Assembly: GCA_937872715.1 (NCBI GenBank)
Contig: CALMTJ010000384.1
Span: 1-14,091, forward strand
Length of the DNA: 14,091 nucleotides
Reading direction: 5' to 3'
Source: an uncultured Methylobacteriaceae bacterium
Lineage (GTDB): Bacteria > Pseudomonadota > Alphaproteobacteria > Rhizobiales > Beijerinckiaceae
In this document: one piece after another, positions 1 to 7,995 of the stretch
How the letters are laid out: every line of letters starts with the position of its first letter
Numbering within the stretch: position 1 is the stretch's first letter
Translations under genes and position numbers: made by a program
The notes under the pieces: generated by a model
What the model was told of the DNA's origin: nothing
The model's database searches: none
The model's input: only the letters and a program-made list of their open reading frames with translations

Positions 1-96
1 GCCATATGCGATAGCTCTGCCCGCGAGGGGGAGGGGGAGGCGTTCCGCGCCGCACACGGGTTGCTAACGGGTTCCGGCGAGGTTCAGCGAAGAGCC

Positions 97-951
97 ATGA
101 CCACCACACTCGACAGGCGCCTCACCCCGGCCCGGCCCGATCTCGCGGCGGACCGGCTGCGCGGGCTCGTGGAGGCGGCCCGCTTCGTGGCGGGCGTGCC
201 GTGCCGGGTCACGGCTCCGTCCGCGCCTCTCCGGCGCGAGCCGCGCGCGGATTCCGCCGTCGACACGGAGCCGCTGATGGGGGAGGCCGTCTCCGTCTTC
301 GACGAAGACGAGGGCCATGCCTGGGCGCAGCTCGCGGCGGACGGCTATGTCGGTTACCTCCCGTCGGAGGCGATCGGGCCGGCCGGGCCGGAGCCCACGC
401 ATCGGGTCGCGGCGCTCCGCACCTTCATCTATCCGGGGCCGGACCTGAAGCTGCCGCCGCTGGCGCATCTCTCCGCCGGCGCGACCGTGACGCCCGTCGA
501 GGAGCGCGGCGCCTGGCTGCGGATCGCGGCGAATGGCGGGTGGGTCTTCGGCCGCCATCTGGCCTTGGCCGACTCGTTCGAGCCCGATTGGGTCGCGACC
601 GCCGAGCGCTTCCTCGGCACGCCCTACCTGTGGGGCGGGCGGACGAGCCTCGGGCTCGACTGTTCCGGCCTCGTCCAGCTCTCGCTCCGCCTCGCCGGCA
701 TCGCGGCGCCCCGCGACACGGACATGCAGGAAGGGGCGCTCGGCCACGCCCTGCCGGCCGGCCTCTCGCGGCTCCGGCGGGGCGACCTCGTCTTCTGGCG
801 CGGACATGTCGGGATCATGCGGGATCCCGACACGCTTCTCCACGCGAACGGCCACCACATGGCGGTCGCCTCCGAGCCGCTGAGCGAGGCGGAACACCGC
901 ATCCGGACCGGAAGCGGCTACGGGCCGGTCACGAGCGTCCGGCGCCTGTAG
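97..951 (+). CDS. NlpC/P60 family cell-wall endopeptidase with N-terminal SH3-like domains
   Basis: A 284-residue protein predicted to cleave peptide bonds in murein stem peptides. Residues about 35-90 and 105-155 look like two bacterial SH3-like domains (the first ends in the typical DGYVGYLPSEA stretch), which usually bind the wall peptide. Residues about 165-284 are the NlpC/P60 catalytic domain. The triad is visible: Cys189 in GLDCSGL, His237 in GHVGIM and His249 in HANGHH, with the usual YLWGGRTS just before the cysteine. No signal peptide is obvious, so the protein may act on recycled muropeptides in the cytoplasm; that is an inference. The ATG at 97 was preferred to an in-frame TTG at 61 because family members begin shortly before the first SH3 domain. 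No strong ribosome-binding site is visible for either start. Family assignment is firm; the exact substrate is unknown. Confidence 0.9.
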   Translation: MTTTLDRRLTPARPDLAADRLRGLVEAARFVAGVPCRVTAPSAPLRREPRADSAVDTEPLMGEAVSVFDEDEGHAWAQLAADGYVGYLPSEAIGPAGPEPTHRVAALRTFIYPGPDLKLPPLAHLSAGATVTPVEERGAWLRIAANGGWVFGRHLALADSFEPDWVATAERFLGTPYLWGGRTSLGLDCSGLVQLSLRLAGIAAPRDTDMQEGALGHALPAGLSRLRRGDLVFWRGHVGIMRDPDTLLHANGHHMAVASEPLSEAEHRIRTGSGYGPVTSVRRL

Positions 952-958
952 GGTTCGC

Positions 959-1059
959 CTCCTCGTCCTGAGGTGCCACGCGAAGCGGGGCCTCGAAGGA
1001 CGCACGGCCGTCCCGCGTGCTTCGAGGGCCGGCTGCGCCGGCGCCTCAGCATGAGGAGG
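959..1059. repeat. Large imperfect inverted repeat between convergent genes
   Basis: The left arm (about 959-1000) and the right arm (about 1019-1059) are imperfect reverse complements. Both carry a CTCCTC-t-CTGAGG block at the outer end and a CCTCGAAG block at the inner end. RNA from either strand could fold into a long hairpin with a loop of about 20 nt. It lies exactly between the stop codons of the NlpC/P60 gene and the convergent aldo/keto reductase, so it could act as a two-way transcription barrier or stabilise 3' ends. Its form resembles interspersed intergenic palindromes that I know from Hyphomicrobiales genomes, but copy number cannot be judged from one window. Confidence 0.75.
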
Positions 1060-1069
1060 TCCGAGAAGA

Positions 1070-2077
1070 TCAGCCGACCGGGACGCGGCCTTCGAGCGGA
1101 TAGGCGGGGTCGTTGTAGCCGGGCGTCGAGGGATGGCCGGGGGCGACCAGCCGGTCCACGAGCGCCTCGTCGGCGGGCGTGAACCGGTAGGCGAGCGCGC
1201 CGAGATAGTCGCGGAACTGCTCGACCGTCCGGGGGCCGGCCACGAAGCCCGAGACGAGCCGGTTGGCGAGGAGCCAGGCTCCGGCGAACTGGCCGGGCGT
1301 CAGGCCCTGCGCCTCCGCGTGGGTCCTGACCTCCTGTGCGATCGCGAGGGATTCCGGCCGCCACTCGCTTTCCAGCATGCGCTTGTCCTGGCGGCCGGCC
1401 CGCGTGCCTTCGGGCGGTGGGCGCGCCGGATCGTATTTGGCGGTCAGCACGCCGCGGGCGAGCGGGCTGTAGGGGAACACCCCGAGCCCGAGATGGCCGC
1501 AGGCGGGCAGGTGCTCCACCTCCGGCATCCGGTTGAGGAGGTTGTAATAGGGCTGGCTCACGACCGGCCGGTCGATGCCGGCCTCGTCGCAGAGGCGGCA
1601 GATCTCCGCCACCCGCCAGGCCCGGTAGTTCGAGACGCCGAAGTACCGGACCTTGCCGGCCCGGATCAGGTCCGCCAATGCCCGCACGGTCTCGACGAGC
1701 GGCGTCCCGTGGTCCTCCTTGTGCAGGTAGAGGATGTCGATCCACTCCGTCCCGAGCCGCCGGAGGCTCGCCTCGGCGGCCAGGAGGAGGTGGCGGCGGG
1801 ACAGGCCGCGCTCGTTCGGCCCGGGTCCGGTCGGGTTCGCCGCCTTGGTGGCCAGCACCCAGCGGGAGCGATCGGCCGAGATCGCCCGCCCGACGATCTC
1901 CTCCGAGCGCCCCTCAGTATAGACGTCCGCGGTGTCGACGAAATTGACCCCGGCCTCGCGCGCGGCCGCGACGATGGCGCGCGAGGCGTCCTCGTCGGCC
2001 GGACCGCCGAACATCATGGTGCCGAGGCAGACCGGCGAGACCTTGAGGCCGGACCGGCCGAGATTGCGGTATTCCAT
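1070..2077 (-). CDS. Aldo/keto reductase
   Basis: A 335-residue NAD(P)H-dependent oxidoreductase of the aldo/keto reductase superfamily (TIM barrel), expected to reduce aldehydes or ketones in the cytosol. The catalytic tetrad is visible: Asp48 and Tyr53 in VDTADVYTEGRSEE, Lys78 in LATKA and His119 in LYLHKED. The N-terminus MEYRNLGRSGLKVS is the usual opening of the YajO/Tas-like group, and the C-terminal part carries a VAGPRTVEQ segment of the cofactor-binding type. The start was set at the ATG at 2077 because a GGAGG lies 5 nt before it; an ATG 15 nt upstream has no ribosome-binding site. The gene is divergent from the malonate operon and shares a 199-bp upstream gap with it, but nothing ties it to malonate metabolism. 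The substrate cannot be predicted. Confidence 0.92.
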   Translation of the reverse strand: MEYRNLGRSGLKVSPVCLGTMMFGGPADEDASRAIVAAAREAGVNFVDTADVYTEGRSEEIVGRAISADRSRWVLATKAANPTGPGPNERGLSRRHLLLAAEASLRRLGTEWIDILYLHKEDHGTPLVETVRALADLIRAGKVRYFGVSNYRAWRVAEICRLCDEAGIDRPVVSQPYYNLLNRMPEVEHLPACGHLGLGVFPYSPLARGVLTAKYDPARPPPEGTRAGRQDKRMLESEWRPESLAIAQEVRTHAEAQGLTPGQFAGAWLLANRLVSGFVAGPRTVEQFRDYLGALAYRFTPADEALVDRLVAPGHPSTPGYNDPAYPLEGRVPVG

Positions 2078-2082
2078 CGTTG

Positions 2083-2087
2083 CCTCC
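2083..2087 (-). promoter_or_regulatory. Ribosome-binding site deciding the aldo/keto reductase start
   Basis: On the minus strand GGAGG lies 5 nt before the ATG at 2077, inside the reading frame that a start at 2092 would give. The sequence before 2092 shows no purine-rich site, so 2077 is the likelier start. Confidence 0.7.
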
Positions 2088-2276
2088 GTCATGCCGGACG
2101 GCTCGAGTCGGACCGGAGGGCCGGCAGGTCAAGCGCGCCGGCCTCCCGCGAGGCAGACGACGTTCCGGGGAGGTCCCGACTTTCGGAGTGTAGCGCCCAT
2201 GCGGCCCATCGGCTAGGAGCGGCCGGAGCCACGCGAGGGGCGCGGGGGTGGCCCCGCGGCCGCAAGGGAGGATCGG

Positions 2277-3299
2277 GTGACGACGACACGGCGACACATC
2301 CTGGCGGGGGCCGTGGCGGCCCCGGCGCTGGTCGGGCTCGGCGGACGGGCGCGCGCGGCCCGGGTGCTCAAGATCTCCCATCAGTTCCCGGGCGGCACGA
2401 TCGACGAGGGCGACTTCCGGGATCGGCTCTGCCGGGTCTTCGCCCGGGACGTGGCGGCCCGCTCCAACGGCGCGATCACGGGGGAGGTCTACCCGAACTC
2501 GTCCCTGATGAAGACGAACGCGCAGTTCTCGGCCTTGCGCAAGGGAGCGCTCGACCTGAGCTTCTACCCGATGCCGTATGCCGGCGGTGAGGTGCCGGAA
2601 CTCAACATCGGCCTCATGCCGGCGCTGGTGACCTCCTATGACCAGGCGGCGAAGTGGAAGAGGTCGCCGGTCGGGCAGCAGCTGACCAAGATCATGGCCG
2701 AGAAGGGCGTCGTGATGCTGTCCTGGGTCTGGCAGGCCGGCGGCGTCGCGACGCGCGAGCGGCCGATCGTGTCGCCGGACGACGCGAAGGGCCAGAAGGT
2801 GCGCGGGGGGTCGCGCGAGATGGACCTGATGTTCCAGAAGGCGGGCGCCGCCGTCCTGTCCATCCCGTCGAACGAATCCTACGCCGCCATGCAGACGGGC
2901 GCGGCGGATGCCATCCTGACCTCCTCCACGAGCCTGATCTCCTTCCGGCTGGAGGAGCTGTCGAAGCATCTCACCACCGGTCGCGGCAGATCCTACTGGT
3001 TCATGTGCGAGCCGCTGATGATGTCGAAAGCGATCTTCGACAGCCTGGCCAAGGGCGAGCAGGATCTCCTGATGGCGCTGGGCGAGGAGCTCGAGGCGTT
3101 CGGCACCAAGGGCGCGAAGACTGACGACGACAAGGTCGCGGAGGTCTTCACGAAGGCTGGCGCCAAGACGCACGACCTCGACGACGCGGTCATCGAGAAG
3201 TGGCGGGCGATCGCCCGGGAAACGGCCTGGAAGGATTACGCGTCCAAGAGCGCGAGCTGCGCCGAGCTGATGAAGCTCGCCGAGGCGGTCGGCGCCTGA
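2277..3299 (+). CDS. matP: TRAP transporter solute-binding protein, probable malonate (DctP/MatP)
   Basis: A 340-residue periplasmic solute-binding protein of the DctP family, which captures a carboxylate and delivers it to the membrane subunits. The N-terminus MTTTRRHILAG followed by a hydrophobic run and ARA-A near residue 27 looks like a Tat signal. Mature features fit DctP: KISHQFP at the start, the region around KVRGGSREM that holds the substrate-binding arginine in this family, and MQTGAADAILTS. The GTG start has GGAGG at 2267-2271, 5 nt upstream. It is the first gene of an operon with matQ, matM, matA and matB. Malonate as substrate is inferred from the downstream malonyl-CoA genes and from the matPQMAB arrangement described in Sinorhizobium meliloti; the protein alone would not tell malonate from other dicarboxylates. 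No GntR-type regulator gene is in the window. Confidence 0.88.
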   Translation: MTTTRRHILAGAVAAPALVGLGGRARAARVLKISHQFPGGTIDEGDFRDRLCRVFARDVAARSNGAITGEVYPNSSLMKTNAQFSALRKGALDLSFYPMPYAGGEVPELNIGLMPALVTSYDQAAKWKRSPVGQQLTKIMAEKGVVMLSWVWQAGGVATRERPIVSPDDAKGQKVRGGSREMDLMFQKAGAAVLSIPSNESYAAMQTGAADAILTSSTSLISFRLEELSKHLTTGRGRSYWFMCEPLMMSKAIFDSLAKGEQDLLMALGEELEAFGTKGAKTDDDKVAEVFTKAGAKTHDLDDAVIEKWRAIARETAWKDYASKSASCAELMKLAEAVGA

Positions 3300-3324
3300 T
3301 CCGACCGGACAACGTAGCGCGACA

Positions 3325-3879
3325 TTGGTTTCGGAGCCCGAGGCCCTCGCGGCCCGGGCGCATGTCGACGTCGCCGAGAACCCGCTCGTCGGTACGATCG
3401 GCCGCGCGATCGACGGGCTTAACCGCGTCCTGACCACGTTCTGCGCGCTGGCCCTGGTGCTGGCGAGCCTCGTCCTCACCCACAGCGTCGCGGTCCGCTA
3501 CCTCTTCCACGAGGCGACGTACTGGCAGGACGAGGCCGCCGTGTTCCTGATCGTCGGCGCGACGTTCCTGTCCGCTGCCCATGTCCAGTCGAGACGCGGC
3601 CATGTCGGGATCGAGGCCCTGGTCGAGGTCCTTCCGCCTTGGGCGAACCGCATCCGCTTCGTCACCGTCGATGTCGCGAGCCTCGCCTTCTGCTGCTTCT
3701 TCGCCTGGAAGTCCTGGACCCTGTTCCACGAGGCGTGGGCGGACGGTCAGACGTCGTCCTCCACCTGGGGGCCGCCGCTCTGGATCCCCTATTCCACCAT
3801 GGCGACCGGCATGACGCTCGTGTCGGTCCAGATCGCGCTGCAGATCATCTCCTACCTGACCGGGAAGGCGCGGCCATGA
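3325..3879 (+). CDS. matQ: TRAP transporter small membrane subunit, probable malonate (DctQ/MatQ)
   Basis: A 184-residue small TRAP permease subunit with four predicted membrane helices at about 34-54, 69-86, 112-131 and 157-178. The segment WQDEAAVFLIVGATFLSAAH followed by a positively charged loop and GHVGIEAL is characteristic of DctQ proteins. It pairs with the large subunit and couples the binding protein to Na+-driven import. The start is uncertain: TTG at 3325 is the only reasonable in-frame start before the first helix, and its upstream sequence has no clear ribosome-binding site, so translation may depend on coupling to matP, which ends 25 nt earlier. The last bases overlap the matM start (ATGA). 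Confidence 0.85.
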   Translation: MVSEPEALAARAHVDVAENPLVGTIGRAIDGLNRVLTTFCALALVLASLVLTHSVAVRYLFHEATYWQDEAAVFLIVGATFLSAAHVQSRRGHVGIEALVEVLPPWANRIRFVTVDVASLAFCCFFAWKSWTLFHEAWADGQTSSSTWGPPLWIPYSTMATGMTLVSVQIALQIISYLTGKARP

Positions 3880-5231
3880 GCACGCTGGCCGTCGGGCTCA
3901 TGTATGGGGGCGCGACCTTCGCGGCCATGTTCTCCGGCATGCCGATCGCGTTCGCGCTGGGCGCGGTCGCGGTCGTGTTCATGTTCGTGTTCATGCCGGG
4001 CGCCTCGCTCGATACCGTCTCGCAGAACGTGTACGAGGAGCTCGCCTCCATCACCCTCCTGTCGATCCCGCTCTTCATCCTGAAGGGGGCGGCGATCGGG
4101 AAGTCGCGGGCCGGGCAGGACCTGTATTCCGCGATCCATGCCTGGCTGTACCGCGTGCCGGGCGGGCTCGGCATCGCCAACGTCTTCGCCTGCGCGATGT
4201 TCGCCGCCATGGCGGGATCCTCTCCGGCCACCTGCTCGGCGATCGGCTCGGCCGGCATCCCGGAGATGAGGAAGCGCGGCTATCCGGGCGGCTTCGCGGC
4301 CGGGATCATCGCGGCGGGCGGAACGCTCGGCATCCTCCTGCCGCCCTCCATCACGATGATCCTGTACGCGGTCGCGGCCGAGCAGTCGCTCGGGCGGCTG
4401 TTCCTGGCCGGCATCGGGCCGGGGCTCCTGCTGGTCGTGCTCTTCGCCGGCTACGCGGTCCTGCGCTACCGCCAGGAGACGACCCGCGCCCGGGCCGCCT
4501 TCGCGGGCGGCGGCGCGCGCTCCGAGCTCCTCAGCGAGGAAACCTTCACGTTCCGCCAGCGCGTCTCCGCGCTGCCGCGCGTCCTCCCCTTCGTGATCCT
4601 GCTGACGGGCGTGATGGCGGCGCTCTACGGCGGCTTCGCCACGCCGTCCGAGACGGCCGGGCTCGGGGCGGTGATGGCGATCGCCCTCATCGCGGTCATC
4701 TACGGCGTATGGAAGCCGCGCGACCTCGAGCCGATCCTCACCGCGACGTTGCGGGAATCCACCATGCTGATGCTGATCATCGGCATGTCGCTCCTCTACT
4801 CCTACGTGATGAGCTACCTGCAGATCAGCCAGGCGGCGGCGCAGTTCATCGTGTCCCTGCACCTTTCGCCCTGGCTCCTGCTCGCCGCGATCCTGTTGCT
4901 GGTCGTGGTCCTGGGCTTCTTCCTGCCGCCCGTCTCCATCATCCTGATGACGGCCCCGATCATCCTGCCGCCGCTGCGGGCGGCAGGTTTCGACCTCGTC
5001 TGGTTCGGCATCGTCATGACTATCGTGATGGAGATGGGCCTCATCCACCCGCCGGTCGGGCTCAACATCTTCGTCATCCGCAACATCGCGCCCGACATCC
5101 CGCTGAAGGACGTGATGTGGGGCACCTTGCCGTTCGTCGGGCTGATGGCGGCAGCGGTGGTGGTGCTGTGTTTCCTTCCCGGGATCGCGACGGGAGTGCC
5201 GAACGTCCTGATGGGCGCCCCGACCCGATAA
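3876..5231 (+). CDS. matM: TRAP transporter large permease subunit, probable malonate (DctM/MatM)
   Basis: A 451-residue polytopic inner-membrane protein, the ion-coupled transport subunit of a TRAP system. Landmark motifs are present in order: GSSPATCSAIGSAGIPEM at about 113-130, GGTLGILLPPSI at about 147-158, and GLIHPPVGLNIFV in the C-terminal half; these repeat-related loops with helix breaks are typical of DctM. Length matches the family. The ATG overlaps the matQ stop by 4 nt, which implies translational coupling. A 40-bp gap leads to matA. The protein seems intact. Malonate specificity is inferred from the operon. Confidence 0.93.
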   Translation: MSTLAVGLMYGGATFAAMFSGMPIAFALGAVAVVFMFVFMPGASLDTVSQNVYEELASITLLSIPLFILKGAAIGKSRAGQDLYSAIHAWLYRVPGGLGIANVFACAMFAAMAGSSPATCSAIGSAGIPEMRKRGYPGGFAAGIIAAGGTLGILLPPSITMILYAVAAEQSLGRLFLAGIGPGLLLVVLFAGYAVLRYRQETTRARAAFAGGGARSELLSEETFTFRQRVSALPRVLPFVILLTGVMAALYGGFATPSETAGLGAVMAIALIAVIYGVWKPRDLEPILTATLRESTMLMLIIGMSLLYSYVMSYLQISQAAAQFIVSLHLSPWLLLAAILLLVVVLGFFLPPVSIILMTAPIILPPLRAAGFDLVWFGIVMTIVMEMGLIHPPVGLNIFVIRNIAPDIPLKDVMWGTLPFVGLMAAAVVVLCFLPGIATGVPNVLMGAPTR

Positions 5232-5271
5232 GTGTAGCGGCCAGCGGGCCGAGCCCGTATAAAGGGGTCCG

Positions 5272-6600
5272 ATGGCGGCCTTCTCGTTCAACGATCTCCT
5301 GCACACGCTGGGCGATCGCGGGCGATCGCTCCTCGGCCGGTCGCGCGAGGCGGTCCGGACGGGGGACCTCGCCGAGATCGCGGACGCCCTCCTGTCTCGC
5401 CGCGGCGAGGCCTCCGGCGTGGCGCTCGCGACCGCGCTCCTCGACGGCTACGAGACGGCGCCCCTCGCGACGCGGCTGTCCTTCCTGACGTCGCTCGCCG
5501 ACCGTTTCGGCCCGGACCGGGCGGCGCTCGACCGGGCGGTCGCGGAATACGGGGCGAAGCCCGGGCCGGAGACGATCGCGCGCCTGCACGAGGCCGCCGA
5601 ATCGCGCCGGCAGGAGCTGTTCCGCCGCCTCAACGTGGCGCAGGGCGGCACGGCGGCTCTCGTCCGCATGCGGGCCGAACTCCTGAAGCACCTGCCGTCG
5701 CGGCCGGACCTGAAGCCGCTCGACGCCGATTTCGTCCACCTCTTCGCGTCGTGGTTCAACCGGGGCTTCCTCCAGATGCGGCCGATCGACTGGTCGACCC
5801 CGGCGCATATCCTGGACAAGATCATCCGGTACGAGGCCGTTCACGCGATCGACGGCTGGGCGGACCTCCGCAACCGCCTCGAGCCGGACGACCGGCGCTG
5901 CTTCGCCTTCTTCCACCCGCAGCTCGTGGACGAGCCGCTGATCTTCGTGGAGGTGGCGCTGACGGGCGAGATGCCGGGCGCCATCGCGCCCCTCCTGAGC
6001 CCGGACCGCGTGCCGATGCGGGCGCGCGACGCGGCGACGGCCGTGTTCTATTCCATCTCCAACACGCAGGCCGGGCTCGCGGGCGTGTCCTTCGGCCATT
6101 TCCTGATCAAGCAGGTGGCCGAGGACCTGAAGCGCGATCTCCCGGGCCTGCGGACCTTCGTGACGCTCTCGCCCGTGCCGGGCTTCGCCGCTTGGCTGAC
6201 GGGCGAGATGAAGGCGCCCGCCCTGCTGGACCGTGCGACGCTGGACGGGCTCTCGCAGCTCGAAGCCGCCCCGGGGAGCGATTCGGAGCCGCTGCGCCGC
6301 GCCTTGTGCTCGGCGGCCGCGACCTACTTCCTCCGGGCGAAGAACGCGAACGAGCGGCCGATCGATTCGGTGGCGCGGTTCCACCTCGGCAACGGCGCGC
6401 GGCTCGAGAAGCTGAACCCGCGGGGCGATCTCTCGCCCAAGGGCCTGCGTCAATCACACGGGTTGATGGTGAATTACTGCTACGACCTCGAGGATATCGA
6501 GCGGAACCATGAAGCCTATGCGGAGAAGAAGGAGGTGATCGCCTCCCCCGCCATCCGCAAGCTGGTCCGGCAGGACCAGCCGACGCGCGAGCTCGCATAG
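5272..6600 (+). CDS. matA: Malonyl-CoA decarboxylase
   Basis: A 442-residue malonyl-CoA decarboxylase that converts malonyl-CoA to acetyl-CoA and CO2 in the cytosol. Residues up to about 75 form the N-terminal helical part; the rest is the acetyltransferase-like catalytic domain. The Ser-His pair known from human MCD (Ser329, His423) corresponds to Ser300 in TLSPVPGF and His371 in RFHLGNGA. FYSISNTQAGLAGVSFGHFL and GLMVNYCYDLEDIERNH are further signature stretches. The ATG follows an AAAGGGG ribosome-binding site at 5261-5267. The gene sits between the transporter and matB, 5 nt before the latter, as in rhizobial mat operons. Nothing suggests damage, in contrast to matB. Confidence 0.95.
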   Translation: MAAFSFNDLLHTLGDRGRSLLGRSREAVRTGDLAEIADALLSRRGEASGVALATALLDGYETAPLATRLSFLTSLADRFGPDRAALDRAVAEYGAKPGPETIARLHEAAESRRQELFRRLNVAQGGTAALVRMRAELLKHLPSRPDLKPLDADFVHLFASWFNRGFLQMRPIDWSTPAHILDKIIRYEAVHAIDGWADLRNRLEPDDRRCFAFFHPQLVDEPLIFVEVALTGEMPGAIAPLLSPDRVPMRARDAATAVFYSISNTQAGLAGVSFGHFLIKQVAEDLKRDLPGLRTFVTLSPVPGFAAWLTGEMKAPALLDRATLDGLSQLEAAPGSDSEPLRRALCSAAATYFLRAKNANERPIDSVARFHLGNGARLEKLNPRGDLSPKGLRQSHGLMVNYCYDLEDIERNHEAYAEKKEVIASPAIRKLVRQDQPTRELA

Positions 6601-6605
6601 GCCAG

Positions 6606-7995
6606 ATGAACGCGAACCTGTTTCAGCACGTCTCGGACGCGGTCGCCGACACGTCCCGCGTCGCTATCGAGACCCCGGAGGGCCGGCGTCACACCTACGA
6701 GGAGGTCATCCTCGAATCTGGCCGCCTCGCGAACGCGATCCTGGCGCGCGGCGTCGTGGCGGGCGACCGGGTGGCCGTGCAGGTCGAGAAATCGGTCGAG
6801 GCGCTGATCCTGTACCTCGCCTGCCTGCGGGCCGGCGCCGTGTACCTGCCGCTGAACACGGCCTACACGCTGGCCGAGATGGACTATTTCCTGGGCGATG
6901 CGGAGCCGAAGCTCGTCGTCTGCGATCCGGGGAAGCGGGACGGCATCGCGGGCCTGGCGGAGGGACGCGGCGCGGCGGTCGACACGCTCGACCGGGCCGG
7001 GGAGGGCACGATCGCCGATGTCGCCGCGATGCAGTCGCACGCCTTCCCGACGGCCGTGCTGGAGGCGGACGATCTCGCCGCCATCCTCTACACCTCCGGC
7101 ACGACGGGGCGTTCCAAGGGCGCCATGCTGACCCACGGCAACCTCGTGTCGAACGCGCTCACGCTCCGGGAGCTTTGGCGCTTCACGTCCGCGGACGTGC
7201 TGATCCACGCGCTGCCGATCTACCATGTGCACGGCCTGTTCGTGGCCTCGAACGTGGCCATGATGTCCGACGCTTCCATGCTGTTCTGCCCGCGCTTCGA
7301 CGCCGAAGAGGTGCTGTCGCTGATGGGACGGGCCACCGTGATGATGGGCGTGCCGACCTTCTACACGCGGCTCCTCCAGCACCGCGGCCTCGACCGCGAG
7401 GCCGCCCGCCACATGCGGCTCTTCGTGTCCGGCTCGGCCCCGCTCCTGGCCGAGACGCACCGCGAATGGCGCGAGAGGACCGGCCACGCCATCCTCGAGC
7501 GCTACGGCATGACCGAGACGGGGATGAACGCGTCTAATCCCTACGAGGGCGACCGCATCGCCGGCACCGTCGGGATGCCGCTGCCCGATGTCGAGATCCG
7601 GGTGACCGATCCCGAGACGGAGGAGGAACTCGCCCCGGGCGAGGTCGGCATGATCGAGGTGCGGGGCCATCATCACGGGCGGGTTCAACGTCTACCCGAA
7701 GGAGATCGAGACGGAGATCGACCTCGTGCCGGGCGTCGTGGAAAGCGCCGTGATCGGCGTCCCGCATCCCGATTTCGGGGAGGGCGTGACCGCGATCGTG
7801 GTGCGGGAGCCCGGGTCCAGCATCGACGAGGCCGCCGTCGCGGCCTCGCTGGACGGGCGGTTGGCGAAGTTCAAGCTGCCGAAACGGGTCCTCTTCGTCG
7901 ACGACCTGCCCCGCAACGCGATGGGCAAGGTGCAGAAGAACGTCCTGCGCGAGCGGAACGCGGCGCTCTACTCGGGCGGTCCCGCCGGGTCCTGA
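6606..7995 (+). pseudogene. matB: Malonyl-CoA synthetase, broken by an internal frameshifting deletion
   Basis: An AMP-forming acyl-CoA synthetase that would turn malonate, ATP and CoA into malonyl-CoA. Residues 1-354 (6606-7667) read as a normal MatB N-terminal domain, with the A3 P-loop YTSGTTGRSKG at 162-172 and the A5 motif YGMTE at 300-304. After MIEVRG the frame goes wrong. The sequence that follows makes sense only in the frame starting at 7669 (IITGGFNVYPKEIE and on), which runs 108 codons to the stop at 7993-7995 and includes the A10 motif NAMGKVQKN with its catalytic lysine. Known MatB proteins have about 47 residues between VRG and ITGG: the GPNVFKGYWRMPEKT stretch, the A7 TGD and the A8 GRGKDL hinge. 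These are absent, so about 140 bp seem deleted, which also explains the frameshift. The original frame runs on to a stop at 8015 and gives a chimeric tail. The product should be inactive. An assembly error is the alternative. Confidence 0.85.

Noticed and set aside
61..96. TTG start at 61 for the NlpC/P60 gene
   Set aside because: The added 12 residues have no family similarity and there is no ribosome-binding site; the ATG at 97 fits better.
1..96. Tail of an upstream gene at the left edge
   Set aside because: All plus-strand frames are too short here to judge; the purine-rich run at 25-40 shows no recognisable coding signal, so no feature is called.
1133..2590. A 485-codon plus-strand frame opposite the aldo/keto reductase, reaching into matP
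   Set aside because: Composition is typical of an antisense shadow and it crosses two well-supported genes and their shared promoter gap.
3852..6453. Two long minus-strand frames (3852-5306 and 5074-6453) opposite matM and matA
   Set aside because: Highly charged His/Arg/Asp-rich translations mirror the codon bias of the sense genes; no recognisable domain.
7660..7680. Programmed ribosomal frameshift in matB
   Set aside because: No slippery heptamer or strong downstream structure is evident, and a shift would still leave out the essential A7-A8 segment, so a deletion explains the data better.
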